Notes under the pieces: generated by a model
Database searches by the model: none
What the model saw: the letters and a program-made list of their open reading frames with translations, nothing else
Told to the model about the DNA's origin: nothing
Shown here: piece by piece, positions 24,977 to 33,903 of the stretch
Numbering within the stretch: the stretch's first letter is position 1
Layout: each line of letters opens with the position of its first letter
Program-made: the position numbers and the translations under genes
Assembly: GCA_025993795.1 (NCBI GenBank)
Contig: JAMQHL010000017.1
Location: 1 to 64,000, forward strand
Reading direction: 5' to 3'
Source: Planctomycetota bacterium
GTDB taxonomy: Bacteria; Planctomycetota; UBA8742; UBA2392
Length of the DNA: 64,000 nucleotides

Positions 24977-26614
24977 ATGCGGCTGTCGTTTGCCATGCTT
25001 GTTTGCGCGTTGGTGCTTGCCGCCTGCCCCCAGGACGAGCCCAAAAGCAAACCGAAGCCGTCGGGCCTGAACCCGCTGCTGGTGATCGGGCCGTTGGGCG
25101 GCAGCGCCGACCCCGACGGCGGAACAGCGGTTGGGCTCATGGTGAGCGGCCAAGTCACGTTTGACAGGCTACCTGTGACGGCAGGCGGGCTGGGCTCAAC
25201 GCCGACCACAGCTCCCGCCGTGAACGTGTTGATCGAAGCCGTGCGCCACAACGACATGTTTGACGTTGTGGCAACCACGACTACAGACGCATCCGGCAAC
25301 TACACCATGAACCTGCTGCTTACGCATGATTTCTATATGCGCGCCCGCACGATCACCGGCACGGGTACCGGCATTGACCGTGTGTACCACAACCAGACAT
25401 CGACACCAGTTCTGCACGCAGCCGTCGGGCCGGTCCTGAACCGTGCCACCGGCAACCAGACCGCCAACCTTCATGCCGACACGACACTTGGCATGAACCG
25501 TGGCGGCGCGTTCTCGATACTGGATAGCGTGCGGCGCCTTCGCGCCGCAGCAGCCGGCAGCTACCCGAACCTTGGGCCGCTGGACGTGTACTGGTCGGTT
25601 GGCGGGAACCTTGTGACAGACACCGACCCGGATGGGCCAAACAGCCGGCCCACGATTCGGCTTGCGGGCGGCAGCAGTGCCGACCCGGCCAACACCGACC
25701 ACGACGAGTTTGACGAGACAGTGATCGCGCACGAGTGGGCGAGCTTTCTGCAACTCACGCAGTCGCGCGACAACAACTTCGGCGGGCCCCATGCGGGCGA
25801 AGAGCTGGTTTTCAGCGCCTCCTACAGCGAGGGGGTAGTGACAGCCATTGGCTGCGCGCTGCTCGGGATTCAGACGTATCGCGATACCACGGGATACCCC
25901 GGTGGCGCGACGAGTGTGCAGTTTGAGTTTGACTGTGAAAGCGGCGTACTGCCCGGTGCGGGCATGGGATACGGCAGCGAGTTCCGTGTGACCCGGGTGG
26001 TCTGGGACCTGATCGATGGCGGGCTTGGCGGCCCCGCAGACTTTGACGCCGACCCGGTTGCCATTGCCATGTCGGACTTTTTTGCCAGCTTTGACGCGAT
26101 GGCAGCCCGCAGCGCGCCCTACGAGGTTGCATGGCTGGCAGGCCTGTTGCAGCAGCTGATTGATGACGCATTCCTGAGCCAGGTCCATGCCGATACGTTG
26201 ATGCAGTCCCAGGGCGCACAGTTCCCGCCCGCCGGCGGCGCAGATCCCTTTCCGTCAGCACTTGTGATAGGCGCGGGCACCGCATCCGGCAGCCTGGATG
26301 CGTGGTCGGGGGTTACGCCCAACCCGATCCTGGGGCCGCAGGCCAACGCCGTGTTCAGACTTGAGGTGGCGACGGCGCAGACCGTTACCGTCACGCTGAT
26401 CAACACGACAGTCGGATACGTTGGCGGGAGTCACAGGACAGACCTGACTATCTGGGACCTTTCCCGTAACGCCGTGGCGGCCGAAACAGGGACAGGGGTC
26501 ACGAAGGTAGCCAGTATGGGTCTTGCAGCGGGCACCTACATCGTAAGGGTTCAGCACCTGCCGCAAACGCAGGCGCAGTCAGCACCGGCGACGTTTACGA
26601 TCGAGGCGCAGTAG
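24977..26614 (+). CDS. Lipoprotein with a degenerate zinc-metalloprotease-like domain
   Basis: 545 aa from ATG 24977. A signal peptide with lipobox (LVLAAC) is followed by a Lys/Pro linker. Residues 55-150 are a carboxypeptidase-regulatory-like Ig domain (TDASGNYTMNLLLTHDF). Residues 240-300 align with a secreted zincin pattern: DEFDETVIAHEWASF where HEYGH is expected, then NNFGGPHAGEE and FSASYSEGV with the downstream Glu. The second metal-binding His is replaced by Ser (H252-E-W-A-S256). The C-terminal 90 residues resemble a bacterial pre-peptidase (PPC) domain. The fold suggests a peptidase relative, but zinc binding is doubtful. Confidence 0.75.
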   Translation: MRLSFAMLVCALVLAACPQDEPKSKPKPSGLNPLLVIGPLGGSADPDGGTAVGLMVSGQVTFDRLPVTAGGLGSTPTTAPAVNVLIEAVRHNDMFDVVATTTTDASGNYTMNLLLTHDFYMRARTITGTGTGIDRVYHNQTSTPVLHAAVGPVLNRATGNQTANLHADTTLGMNRGGAFSILDSVRRLRAAAAGSYPNLGPLDVYWSVGGNLVTDTDPDGPNSRPTIRLAGGSSADPANTDHDEFDETVIAHEWASFLQLTQSRDNNFGGPHAGEELVFSASYSEGVVTAIGCALLGIQTYRDTTGYPGGATSVQFEFDCESGVLPGAGMGYGSEFRVTRVVWDLIDGGLGGPADFDADPVAIAMSDFFASFDAMAARSAPYEVAWLAGLLQQLIDDAFLSQVHADTLMQSQGAQFPPAGGADPFPSALVIGAGTASGSLDAWSGVTPNPILGPQANAVFRLEVATAQTVTVTLINTTVGYVGGSHRTDLTIWDLSRNAVAAETGTGVTKVASMGLAAGTYIVRVQHLPQTQAQSAPATFTIEAQ

Positions 26615-26704
26615 CTGCCTTGTAATTGCCGGCAAAGGGGTTAAACCGGCTTTATACCGCCTCTTACACCGGCTACCGGAGGTTCAGACCGAAGCCTCGC
26701 AAGC

Positions 26705-28951
26705 ATGCCGTACCTTGAGATCAAACTGGGACCGGACACCCTGTTGCTGCGATTTGTTGGTCGCATCGACTACGCGTTCGGTCGTCTGCCGCGGGCTGAC
26801 GTGCAATTGCGCGACATGAAGGTCTCGCGCCTGCACACGCAGGTGTTTATCGACAGCCGTGGTAACGCCTTTGTGCGGGACCTGGGCAGCAGCGGCGGAA
26901 CTTCCATCAATAACCAGCGACTGCGCAAGGGCGTGATTGCGCCTCTGGTAGACGGGTCAAAAGTCCGTATCGGCGATGCGCGCGTTACGTACTACGATGC
27001 AGAGCCGCCCGTGAACGCAGCCGACCCCCCAAGCCAGAGCGCTCCACGCGGCTTGATTCGCACCAACCTGCGCGAGCGGCATTTTGAAGCCGACCAGACT
27101 GTGCTGGCGATGGACAAGGTCGATCCCGAAACGCAGAGCGGCCCCGCAGAGCCGCCGCCCGAGATCAACCCGAACGACTTTACCGACGACGCGGCGCGCC
27201 CGGCGGCAGCACCAGCAAAGAAGGGTCCGCCGCCCTCGTCAACGACGCAGCGCCGCGACACCGGCATTGTCGAGGCGCCGTGGGACAAGCGCGAAAGCGG
27301 CAAGATTGCGCCCGGCCAGAAGCGCGTAACGGTGCCGCCGCCAACGCGCCGGGGTGAGCCACTGCCACCGCCCCAGATGGAATCGGCCGAGATAGACGAA
27401 CACGGCAATTTCCACGTCCCCGGGGCGCCCCCGGCCTCTGGGCCGCGCCCGCTACCGCCCTCGTCGCGGCCCGTGAATCCGCTGCCGCCGCGGACTGTGC
27501 AGCCGGCAGCTCCGGCAGCACAGCGCCCGCCGGCGCAGTCGAAGCCCGAACCTGCGGCGCCCCCGACGCCGTCAACGCGCGAAGAGGATGTGCTGGCCGA
27601 TCAAGACTCCGCCCCGGTTTCAGCGGCTTCAGAAGCGTTCAGCAAACCGATGGCCTTTCACGGCGAGATGCGCGCCGAAGAAGACGAAGAGCCGCGGCCG
27701 CGTATGGGCATGCCCACGGTGCGGCTTGAGCGTCCGGCGCTTCAGGACCGTCGTGATGCGCGCGCTGCGGACTCCGATGACGATGAACCGGCGCCGAAGA
27801 TCCCGACCGCCAAAGTTGATAGCCGCCAGCCCGAGTCGCCTGTCGAAGAGGTGTCTGTACCGGAACCGCAGATCGGGAAGGCGCCACCCAACATGCCGCC
27901 GACCGAAGATTTCGGAGAACTGCTCGACGAGGGGCCTGTCGCCACGTCCAAGCCCGCCGCCAGCGACGATGAGGACCTGACGGACGAGCAGATTGCGGAC
28001 TATCTCGGTGCCAGCGCGTCGGGCCATTACGACGAGGTAGACTTCGGAGATTCCGGCGCAGGCAGCGACGAAGATGCCGACGCAGGCGAAGCTGTGTTCG
28101 GCACGGCGAAGGTTTCCCTTGAGGGCGCTGACGACATTGACATTGAAGGAGTGCCGGAATCAGAGCCTGCCGAGGGGCTGGTTGTCGAATCGACAACTTC
28201 CATGCTTGGCCATACGACGGCGATCAAGGAAGAACCTGAGCCTGCCCCGCAGGAATCGTCCGCGCCTGAGCATGTGACTCCGCCTCCCATGACGCGCGAA
28301 GGTGCGACTGCGGACCGCGAGTTCAAGCCGCGCAAGACACGCAAACTCATGAAGCGCCGCACTGAGTCACTGGACAAGAAGACCGACAAGACGCGCGATA
28401 CCCCGTTGCCTCCTGACAGCATCAAGACCGAACTCGTTCCGCGTTCGGGCGATCAGCCGATTGCCCTGGGCGCCAAGACGATGTTTATCCCGAAACCGGG
28501 TGATGTGGCCGACTCGGGCGGAATTGTTGACGAAGAAGAGACCGGCGTGCCCAAACGCCTTGAAGAACGCGCCGAACGTCGCAGCCTCGCCGAGCTCGGC
28601 GAAGGCCCCGGCGGTGACACGGTGGCGTTGCCGCCCGGCTTGGCCGGCGATCTGCGCGCCGAAATGGAGAAGCTGGAAAAGGGCAAGCAACAGGACCAGA
28701 AGAAGGACGTCTCAACCATCGGCGACCACCCGACGGTGAGGACATCGCCGACGGACGATGAGGACGAAGATTTCATCGTCGATGACAGCTATGCCTTCTT
28801 TACTCCGCCCCCCCCGACACGTCGCGGGGCAGGCAAGTCCAAGGCCCAGTCGGACGTCATCGACGCCAACGACTTCCACAAAGAGACAGACAACCTGCCG
28901 CCCGAGAAGAAAGCCAAATCAAAAGACGACCCGGATACGTTGGTTGAGTAG
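26705..28951 (+). CDS. FHA-domain protein with a long disordered acidic tail
   Basis: 748 aa. Residues 15-98 form an FHA domain: FGRLPRADVQLRDMKVSRLHTQV, then VRDLGSSGGTSINNQRL and DGSKVRIGDARV, with the Arg, Ser and Asn residues that contact phosphothreonine. The remaining 650 residues are Pro-, Ala-, Asp- and Glu-rich and look disordered, with several blocks of consecutive acidic residues (DSDDDEP, DEEDLTDEQ-like) and many possible phosphorylation sites. No membrane segment or enzyme domain. Probably a phosphopeptide-binding scaffold; no Ser/Thr kinase gene is nearby. A good terminator follows. Confidence 0.85.
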   Translation: MPYLEIKLGPDTLLLRFVGRIDYAFGRLPRADVQLRDMKVSRLHTQVFIDSRGNAFVRDLGSSGGTSINNQRLRKGVIAPLVDGSKVRIGDARVTYYDAEPPVNAADPPSQSAPRGLIRTNLRERHFEADQTVLAMDKVDPETQSGPAEPPPEINPNDFTDDAARPAAAPAKKGPPPSSTTQRRDTGIVEAPWDKRESGKIAPGQKRVTVPPPTRRGEPLPPPQMESAEIDEHGNFHVPGAPPASGPRPLPPSSRPVNPLPPRTVQPAAPAAQRPPAQSKPEPAAPPTPSTREEDVLADQDSAPVSAASEAFSKPMAFHGEMRAEEDEEPRPRMGMPTVRLERPALQDRRDARAADSDDDEPAPKIPTAKVDSRQPESPVEEVSVPEPQIGKAPPNMPPTEDFGELLDEGPVATSKPAASDDEDLTDEQIADYLGASASGHYDEVDFGDSGAGSDEDADAGEAVFGTAKVSLEGADDIDIEGVPESEPAEGLVVESTTSMLGHTTAIKEEPEPAPQESSAPEHVTPPPMTREGATADREFKPRKTRKLMKRRTESLDKKTDKTRDTPLPPDSIKTELVPRSGDQPIALGAKTMFIPKPGDVADSGGIVDEEETGVPKRLEERAERRSLAELGEGPGGDTVALPPGLAGDLRAEMEKLEKGKQQDQKKDVSTIGDHPTVRTSPTDDEDEDFIVDDSYAFFTPPPPTRRGAGKSKAQSDVIDANDFHKETDNLPPEKKAKSKDDPDTLVE

Positions 28952-28972
28952 CCACACGGGCAAACTAGAACC

Positions 28973-28997
28973 AACGGCCCGGGACTACCGGGCCGTT
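28973..28997 (+). terminator. Terminator between the FHA gene and aspS
   Basis: Perfect 10-bp stem (AACGGCCCGG / CCGGGCCGTT) with a 5-nt loop, starting 22 nt after the FHA gene stop and followed by T then GC. It ends only 16 nt before the aspS ATG, so it could also affect aspS leader structure. Confidence 0.7.
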
Positions 28998-29012
28998 TGC
29001 ATGGAGAAGAAG

Positions 29013-30947
29013 ATGAAGACCCGTACCCACCGATGCGGAGAGTTGCGCAAGGCCCATATCGGCCAGGCCGTCACGGTCTGCGGCTGGGTAGACGTCAAGC
29101 GCGACCGTGGTGGCGTGGTGTTCATTCTGCTGCGCGACGTAAGCGGAAAGGTGCAACTCACGTTTACCGAGCAGCACAACAAGGCGCTGGTCGATCAAAC
29201 CCGCGACGCCCGCCACGAATACGTCATCAGCGCGACCGGCAAGGTCACCGAACGCGACTCTGAGAACCGCACCGAGAAGCTCGCGACCGGCGAAGTCGAG
29301 ATCATGGTTGAGTCGTTTGAGGTCTTGAACACTGCGGTGACGCCCGCGATCGAAGTACGCGACGACCTGAAGTGCGATCCCGAGTTGCGTCTGAAGAACC
29401 GCTTCATCGACCTGCGCCGCCGGCCGATGCAAGCCATGCTGCAGGCGCGCGCGGCGTTGGTGGCGGCTGCGCGCAAGACGCTCGAGGCCGAGGGCTTTCT
29501 CGATATCGAAACACCGATTCTCTACAAGCGCACGCCTGAGGGCGCCCGTGACTTCATTGTGCCGTCGCGTGCCCATCAGGGACAGTTCTACGCGCTGCCG
29601 CAGAGCCCGCAGTTGTTCAAGCAACTCTGCATGATCAGTGGCCTGGACCGCTACTACCAGATCGCCCGCTGCTTTCGCGACGAAGACAAGCGCGCGGACC
29701 GCCAGCCCGAGTTCACGCAGATCGACCTGGAGATGTCGTTTCCAACACGTGACGACGTGATGGAGCTGTTTGAGAAAGTCGTGGTCGGCGTTGTTGACGC
29801 GCTGCAATCAGACCCGCGGCTACGCGACATGGACTGGCCGGTACTCAAGTGCGGCAGGCTGGCCCCGCCGTTTGAGCGCATGGACTACGAAACGGCGATG
29901 CGTGACTACAGCATCGACCGCCCTGACCTTCGTTCGCGCGACCTGCGTCTGACTGACCTGACCGAATGGGCCAGGGATTGCTCATTCAACGCCTTCAAGG
30001 GCGTCGCGGAAAAGGGCGGGCTGGTAAAGGGCCTGCGCTGTCCCGGCATGGGCGAGTCTTTCAGCACCGGCCAGCTGAAGAACCTAGAGCGCGACGCCAA
30101 GGGCATGGGCGCAAGCGGCCTGGCGAATTTGACAGTAGGGGCGACGCATGCGCCGCCCGCGACGGATTCCCCGGCGGGGCAAGCCGCGCCCCTACAGGGC
30201 GGCATTGCCAAGTTCATCCCGGAAGCCGAACAGCAGGCATTGATCAAGGCGTTCAACGCACAGCCGGGTGATTTGCTGCTGATCTGCGCCCACGAAAAGC
30301 ACAAGATCGTCCATGCCGTCATGCACAACATGCGCATACTGATTGCCGAGAAGCTTGGCCTGAGCGACCCGGCGAAGTTCGCGATCTGCTGGGTGATAGA
30401 CTTTCCGCTGTTCGAGTACCGCGAAGAAGACGAGAAGCTATTTGCAAGCCATCATCCGTTCACGCTTCCGCAGAATGCAGCCCGCGTGCATGAAATGGCC
30501 GAGATCAGCCGCGCCGGGCGAGAACCGCACCCCATGGCACGCATGCTGCGCGGTGGCGTGAAGCTGGATGAGATTCTTGCCCTGCGCAACAACCAGTACG
30601 ACCTTGTGTGCAACGGCGTCGAGATCGCGGGCGGCAGCATCCGCATGCACCGCACCGACTGGCAAGCCGACGTGTTCGAGCTGATCGGCATTAGCAAAGA
30701 CGAAGCCGACAGGAAGTTTGGATTCCTGATGAGCGCCCTTGACCACGGTGCGCCGCCCCACGGCGGCATTGCCAGCGGCGTTGACCGCTTGCTGATGCTG
30801 TTGCTCGGCCTGGACAATATCGCCGACGTGATTGCCTTCCCGAAGTCAGCCACCGGGCGTGATCTGATGATCGATACGCCGAACGAAGTGGAGCCGGCCC
30901 TGCTGAAAGAACTTGCGATCGAGATAACCGCAGGCAAGCGGACTTGA
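29013..30947 (+). CDS. aspS: Aspartyl-tRNA synthetase (bacterial type)
   Basis: 644 aa from ATG 29013, preceded by GGAGAAGA (ATG 29001 is the alternative). N-terminal OB-fold anticodon domain (WVDVKRDRGGVVFILLRD). Class II motifs: motif 1 around LRRRPMQAMLQARAAL, motif 2 FRDEDKRADRQPEFTQ, motif 3 HGGIASGVDRLLML. The bacterial GAD insertion domain is present. Residues 375-395 in that domain (VGATHAPPATDSPAGQAAPL) are encoded by a palindromic element, replacing the usual link between a GLA(W/Y) strand and the PIAKF segment. Slightly longer than usual. Whether it is discriminating or non-discriminating is not resolved here; no gatCAB in view. Confidence 0.94.
   Translation: MKTRTHRCGELRKAHIGQAVTVCGWVDVKRDRGGVVFILLRDVSGKVQLTFTEQHNKALVDQTRDARHEYVISATGKVTERDSENRTEKLATGEVEIMVESFEVLNTAVTPAIEVRDDLKCDPELRLKNRFIDLRRRPMQAMLQARAALVAAARKTLEAEGFLDIETPILYKRTPEGARDFIVPSRAHQGQFYALPQSPQLFKQLCMISGLDRYYQIARCFRDEDKRADRQPEFTQIDLEMSFPTRDDVMELFEKVVVGVVDALQSDPRLRDMDWPVLKCGRLAPPFERMDYETAMRDYSIDRPDLRSRDLRLTDLTEWARDCSFNAFKGVAEKGGLVKGLRCPGMGESFSTGQLKNLERDAKGMGASGLANLTVGATHAPPATDSPAGQAAPLQGGIAKFIPEAEQQALIKAFNAQPGDLLLICAHEKHKIVHAVMHNMRILIAEKLGLSDPAKFAICWVIDFPLFEYREEDEKLFASHHPFTLPQNAARVHEMAEISRAGREPHPMARMLRGGVKLDEILALRNNQYDLVCNGVEIAGGSIRMHRTDWQADVFELIGISKDEADRKFGFLMSALDHGAPPHGGIASGVDRLLMLLLGLDNIADVIAFPKSATGRDLMIDTPNEVEPALLKELAIEITAGKRT
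30135..30195. repeat. Palindromic element, family A, inserted in frame within aspS
   Basis: A 61-nt element bounded by the inverted repeat GTAGGGGCG (30135-30143) and CGCCCCTAC (30187-30195). Its first 28 nt match 17811-17838 at 26 positions. It contains further inner palindromes. It falls in the GAD domain of aspS and is translated without a stop. Confidence 0.85.
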
Positions 30948-31098
30948 TGCAAGTCGGGGCCTGAGTCTGAAACACATGCAGGAAACGGGACAGGGCCAGC
31001 CGTGAATGAGTGCGCGCCGGCCACCTGCCGGCATCATCAGCTTGGATGCGTTGCGCTTTCGCCGTCGATTGCGGCCGGATCCGACGTATAAATCGGTC

Positions 31099-32028
31099 AT
31101 GGTTGAGTTCCTCCACAGCTTCGTATTTCGCCCCTATGTAACCCTGTTTCTGCTGGGGTTTCTTGCGCTGAGCTGGCTTGAACAGGGCCGTGCCCGCACC
31201 GCGATCTGGCTCATGACGGGCTATCTGGTGGCACTAGCTGCGGAGTGGGGCAGCATCAACCATGGCATTCCGTTCGGGTTTTACACCTACCACTACGATG
31301 TCCTGAAAGATGACCTGGTGGTTTTTGGCGTGCCGTTCTTTGACTCGCTGTCATTCGCATTCCTCAGCTACGTGAGCTTCTCGTTTGCCCAGTTCTTCCT
31401 GTCGCCGCACTGGCGGCGCGGCCTGGATGTACAGCGCGTTACCTCGCGCAATCTGCGTAATTCCGGCGCCGTGCTGTTCCTGGGTGCGTTCTTCATGACG
31501 GTGCTTGACCTTGTCACTGACCCCGTCGCGCACCTTGGCAAGCACTGGTTTCTCGGCGACATCTACCACTACCCTGAACCCGGGTGGCACTTTGACGTCA
31601 CGCTGGCCAATTACGCCGGCTGGTTTGTCGTCGGCTGGGTGATCATCTTCATCAATCAGCGCCTCGACTGGCTGTTGTCAAGGCGCGAACTTGCGCTAGA
31701 TAAGCCGGTCACCTTGCGCCACATACCGGCCAAGGGGATGTTTGCGCCGTTGTTCTGGTTCGGAATTGCGGCTTTCACGCTGGGCGTTACCGCGTGGCTT
31801 GGCTGGGCCTATGACCTTGAGTTAGTGCCGCTGGCGCAGCGGGAATCCTTTGTTGCCGAAACCCGCAAGCTGTTCCTGTCCGGCATGTTTATCATGGCAC
31901 CGATCCTGGTACTCGCGTGGGCGCACCTCGTGCGTCGCGGCAGCCACCCGTCGCCGGAGCAATTGACGGCATGGTTGCAGGACTACCCCAACCCGGGGCT
32001 GAAATCCCGCATCAGCGAGCCGCCTTAG
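31099..32028 (+). CDS. Carotenoid biosynthesis protein, CruF/DUF422 family
   Basis: 309 aa from ATG 31099; the longer frame from 31006 has a basic non-homologous-looking leader. About seven transmembrane helices. Conserved CruF-type patterns include EWGSINHGIPFGFYTY, FMTVLDLVTDPVA and PGWHFDVTLANYAGWF. CruF proteins hydrate the 1',2' end of carotenoids in the membrane, and archaeal relatives act on bisanhydrobacterioruberin. The family call is from pattern recognition; the exact carotenoid substrate is unknown and no crtB or crtI is in the window, though dxr at 47 kb feeds isoprenoid synthesis. Confidence 0.78.
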   Translation: MVEFLHSFVFRPYVTLFLLGFLALSWLEQGRARTAIWLMTGYLVALAAEWGSINHGIPFGFYTYHYDVLKDDLVVFGVPFFDSLSFAFLSYVSFSFAQFFLSPHWRRGLDVQRVTSRNLRNSGAVLFLGAFFMTVLDLVTDPVAHLGKHWFLGDIYHYPEPGWHFDVTLANYAGWFVVGWVIIFINQRLDWLLSRRELALDKPVTLRHIPAKGMFAPLFWFGIAAFTLGVTAWLGWAYDLELVPLAQRESFVAETRKLFLSGMFIMAPILVLAWAHLVRRGSHPSPEQLTAWLQDYPNPGLKSRISEPP

Positions 32029-32085
32029 CCCTACGAGAATCCGCAATCGTTCCGGAACCAGAATGCCCGATTTCTCGTCTCGTGC

Positions 32086-32114
32086 TTGGATTCGACTCGT
32101 TAACCTTGGATAAT
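32086..32114 (+). promoter_or_regulatory. Candidate sigma-70-type promoter of the secreted pseudo-esterase
   Basis: TTGGAT (32086-32091) and GATAAT (32109-32114) are separated by 17 nt and lie about 60 nt before the ATG at 32173. This is the best sigma-70-like match I saw in an intergenic region of this window. Not proven. Confidence 0.45.
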
Positions 32115-32172
32115 GCCGGCGCACGAATGAGCAACCGGGCCGGAGATTCGGACGCAGGGCGGGAGACTTGAC

Positions 32173-33627
32173 ATGTACAAGGCATTGCTCGTGGCCGCGC
32201 TGTGCGCGGCTTTGTTCGCAGGCGGTGTTGCGTCCCAGGACGCTGAGCCGGGCGATAAAATCAAGGCCCGCACGGCCAAGGACATAGAAGTGCTCATGCC
32301 CCAGCTTGGGTGCGGCGGCTCGGACAAAGTTCAGCTTGAGTCCGTCGAGAGCATCATCAAAGAGACCAAGATTGAGGTTGAAGGCTGCGAAAAGTGCAAG
32401 GGTCGCTTCGCGTCCATGGTCGGCATGGACAAGACCCGCAAGGCGGCGCTGCTTGTGATCTTTGCCTGGGGCGGCCTGGTTGACGCCGACGCGATGAAAG
32501 ACCTGGCCAGAATCGCAGGCGGCAACGACCCGCTGGTGATCTGCACCATGGTGTACCGAGCCGAAGAAAAGGTGGGCGACAACAGCTATCGCATTATCAC
32601 GCTGGCCGAGAAAGCGCAGATCATGGCCGGGTACACCTGGCTGATGAAGAAGATGGAATCCGATTTCGTGATTGACCCCGAGCGCCGCTTTCTGATGGGC
32701 ATGGGCGGCGGGGACGACGACGCGCTTCAGTACGCAAGCATGCTCTGGACGGAAGACGCGGACGCGTTTCCGTTCCGGGCGATCCTGCTGGATGGTCTGG
32801 TCAACACCCAGAATCTCGACGAACTGCCGCCGGTTCCGTACATCGTCAGCGCCGACAAAGACTTGATCGACATGAATGTGCAGTTCGGCAACAAGCGCTT
32901 GACCAAGCACTTCTGCACCGACGTGTTGAACAAGGGGTTGCCGGTCCAGTACCACGAATACAAGGCGCCGATGTTCGGCGCGCCGGCCCGGATGTTCATG
33001 ATCCATCGTGACGCGATCGGCGTGATGGGCGGTCCGCCGACGCCCGACTACCCCCGCGAGCGCAGCCTGCCCGGCGTGGTCACCGAAGCTGACAAGGTGC
33101 CATTCAAGGACAACGAAGATCGTTACGTCAACCAGGTGATCGAGCTTGCCCGCCAGGAAGAATGGAAGAAGGCCAACGAGTACATGCTGCGCGTGATCGC
33201 GAATAAGGACATATCCGCCAAAGACAAGAAAGAGATCAAGTCGTTCCAGAAAGAGTTCGACAAGTATGTGAAAGCGGAGATGGAACGCTGCAACAAGTCA
33301 ATCGAGATCAGCATCAAGGCCGAGATGTGGCCCCATTGGCTTCACCACCAGCGACTCAAGGCCTTGTACGAGGCATTCAAGGACGAGAAGTGGGCCGCGG
33401 GTAAGACGTACGGCGCAAACATCGAGAAGCTGAAGACTTTCGGGCCCGCCCAGCGCGATCAGGAGCGCAAAGTCAAGCTGCTGGATGCCATGAAGCTTGA
33501 GCTTGCAGGAAAACGAGCCGAGGCCAAGAAGGTCTACCAGGATATCTCAAAGCAGAAGGACGCTGACGGCGGCCTGTCCGACTGGCCCTACGCTGCTGAG
33601 TACCGCCTTACCTGGTGGGTCGACTAG
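32173..33627 (+). CDS. Secreted alpha/beta-hydrolase-like protein, probably catalytically inactive
   Basis: 484 aa with signal peptide (residues 1-21, GGVASQ). Residues 35-290 align along their length with the following gene's alpha/beta-hydrolase domain, and the C-terminal 150-residue Lys/Glu-rich helical domain also matches, ending WPYAAEYRLTWW here and WPRAAKYRLLWW there. The nucleophile elbow GFSAGC of the paralogue is GMGGGD here, and the oxyanion loop LHGDGGN is IFAWGGL. The catalytic His in PGRGHEL is also lost (KAPMFGA). So the catalytic apparatus appears gone, suggesting a binding or regulatory role. A sigma-70-like promoter precedes it. Confidence 0.75.
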   Translation: MYKALLVAALCAALFAGGVASQDAEPGDKIKARTAKDIEVLMPQLGCGGSDKVQLESVESIIKETKIEVEGCEKCKGRFASMVGMDKTRKAALLVIFAWGGLVDADAMKDLARIAGGNDPLVICTMVYRAEEKVGDNSYRIITLAEKAQIMAGYTWLMKKMESDFVIDPERRFLMGMGGGDDDALQYASMLWTEDADAFPFRAILLDGLVNTQNLDELPPVPYIVSADKDLIDMNVQFGNKRLTKHFCTDVLNKGLPVQYHEYKAPMFGAPARMFMIHRDAIGVMGGPPTPDYPRERSLPGVVTEADKVPFKDNEDRYVNQVIELARQEEWKKANEYMLRVIANKDISAKDKKEIKSFQKEFDKYVKAEMERCNKSIEISIKAEMWPHWLHHQRLKALYEAFKDEKWAAGKTYGANIEKLKTFGPAQRDQERKVKLLDAMKLELAGKRAEAKKVYQDISKQKDADGGLSDWPYAAEYRLTWWVD

Positions 33628-33660
33628 GCGCCACCGCACTGTCATATCTGTGTTGAATCC

Positions 33661-33680
33661 GGGGCTGCGCTTGCAGCCCC
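33661..33680 (+). terminator. Hairpin between the two esterase-like paralogues
   Basis: GGGGCTGC / GCAGCCCC, 8-bp perfect stem with a GCTT tetraloop, 33 nt after the stop of the first paralogue. No good T-run follows, so it may be a weak terminator or an mRNA-stabilising hairpin. The rest of the 276-nt gap to the next gene shows nothing I can name. Confidence 0.5.
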
Positions 33681-33903
33681 GCTTACATGGCCGCATTCTG
33701 TTGCCACCAGCATCGGTGACCCACGCCTGCCCGCAGTTGCCCAAGCGCAGCAGGTACAGGTGTGCTGGTGGCGTGGCGATTTTGCCGCGGTTCGCGGTTA
33801 TCCAACTGGCCCAGGAAGCAGCGCTCTGGTGGACGGACCTGAAGTAGATTGGCCAGCGTACAGTTGCCGATTCGCCTGTGTAGCACTTTCGTTGGAGTAT
33901 TCG

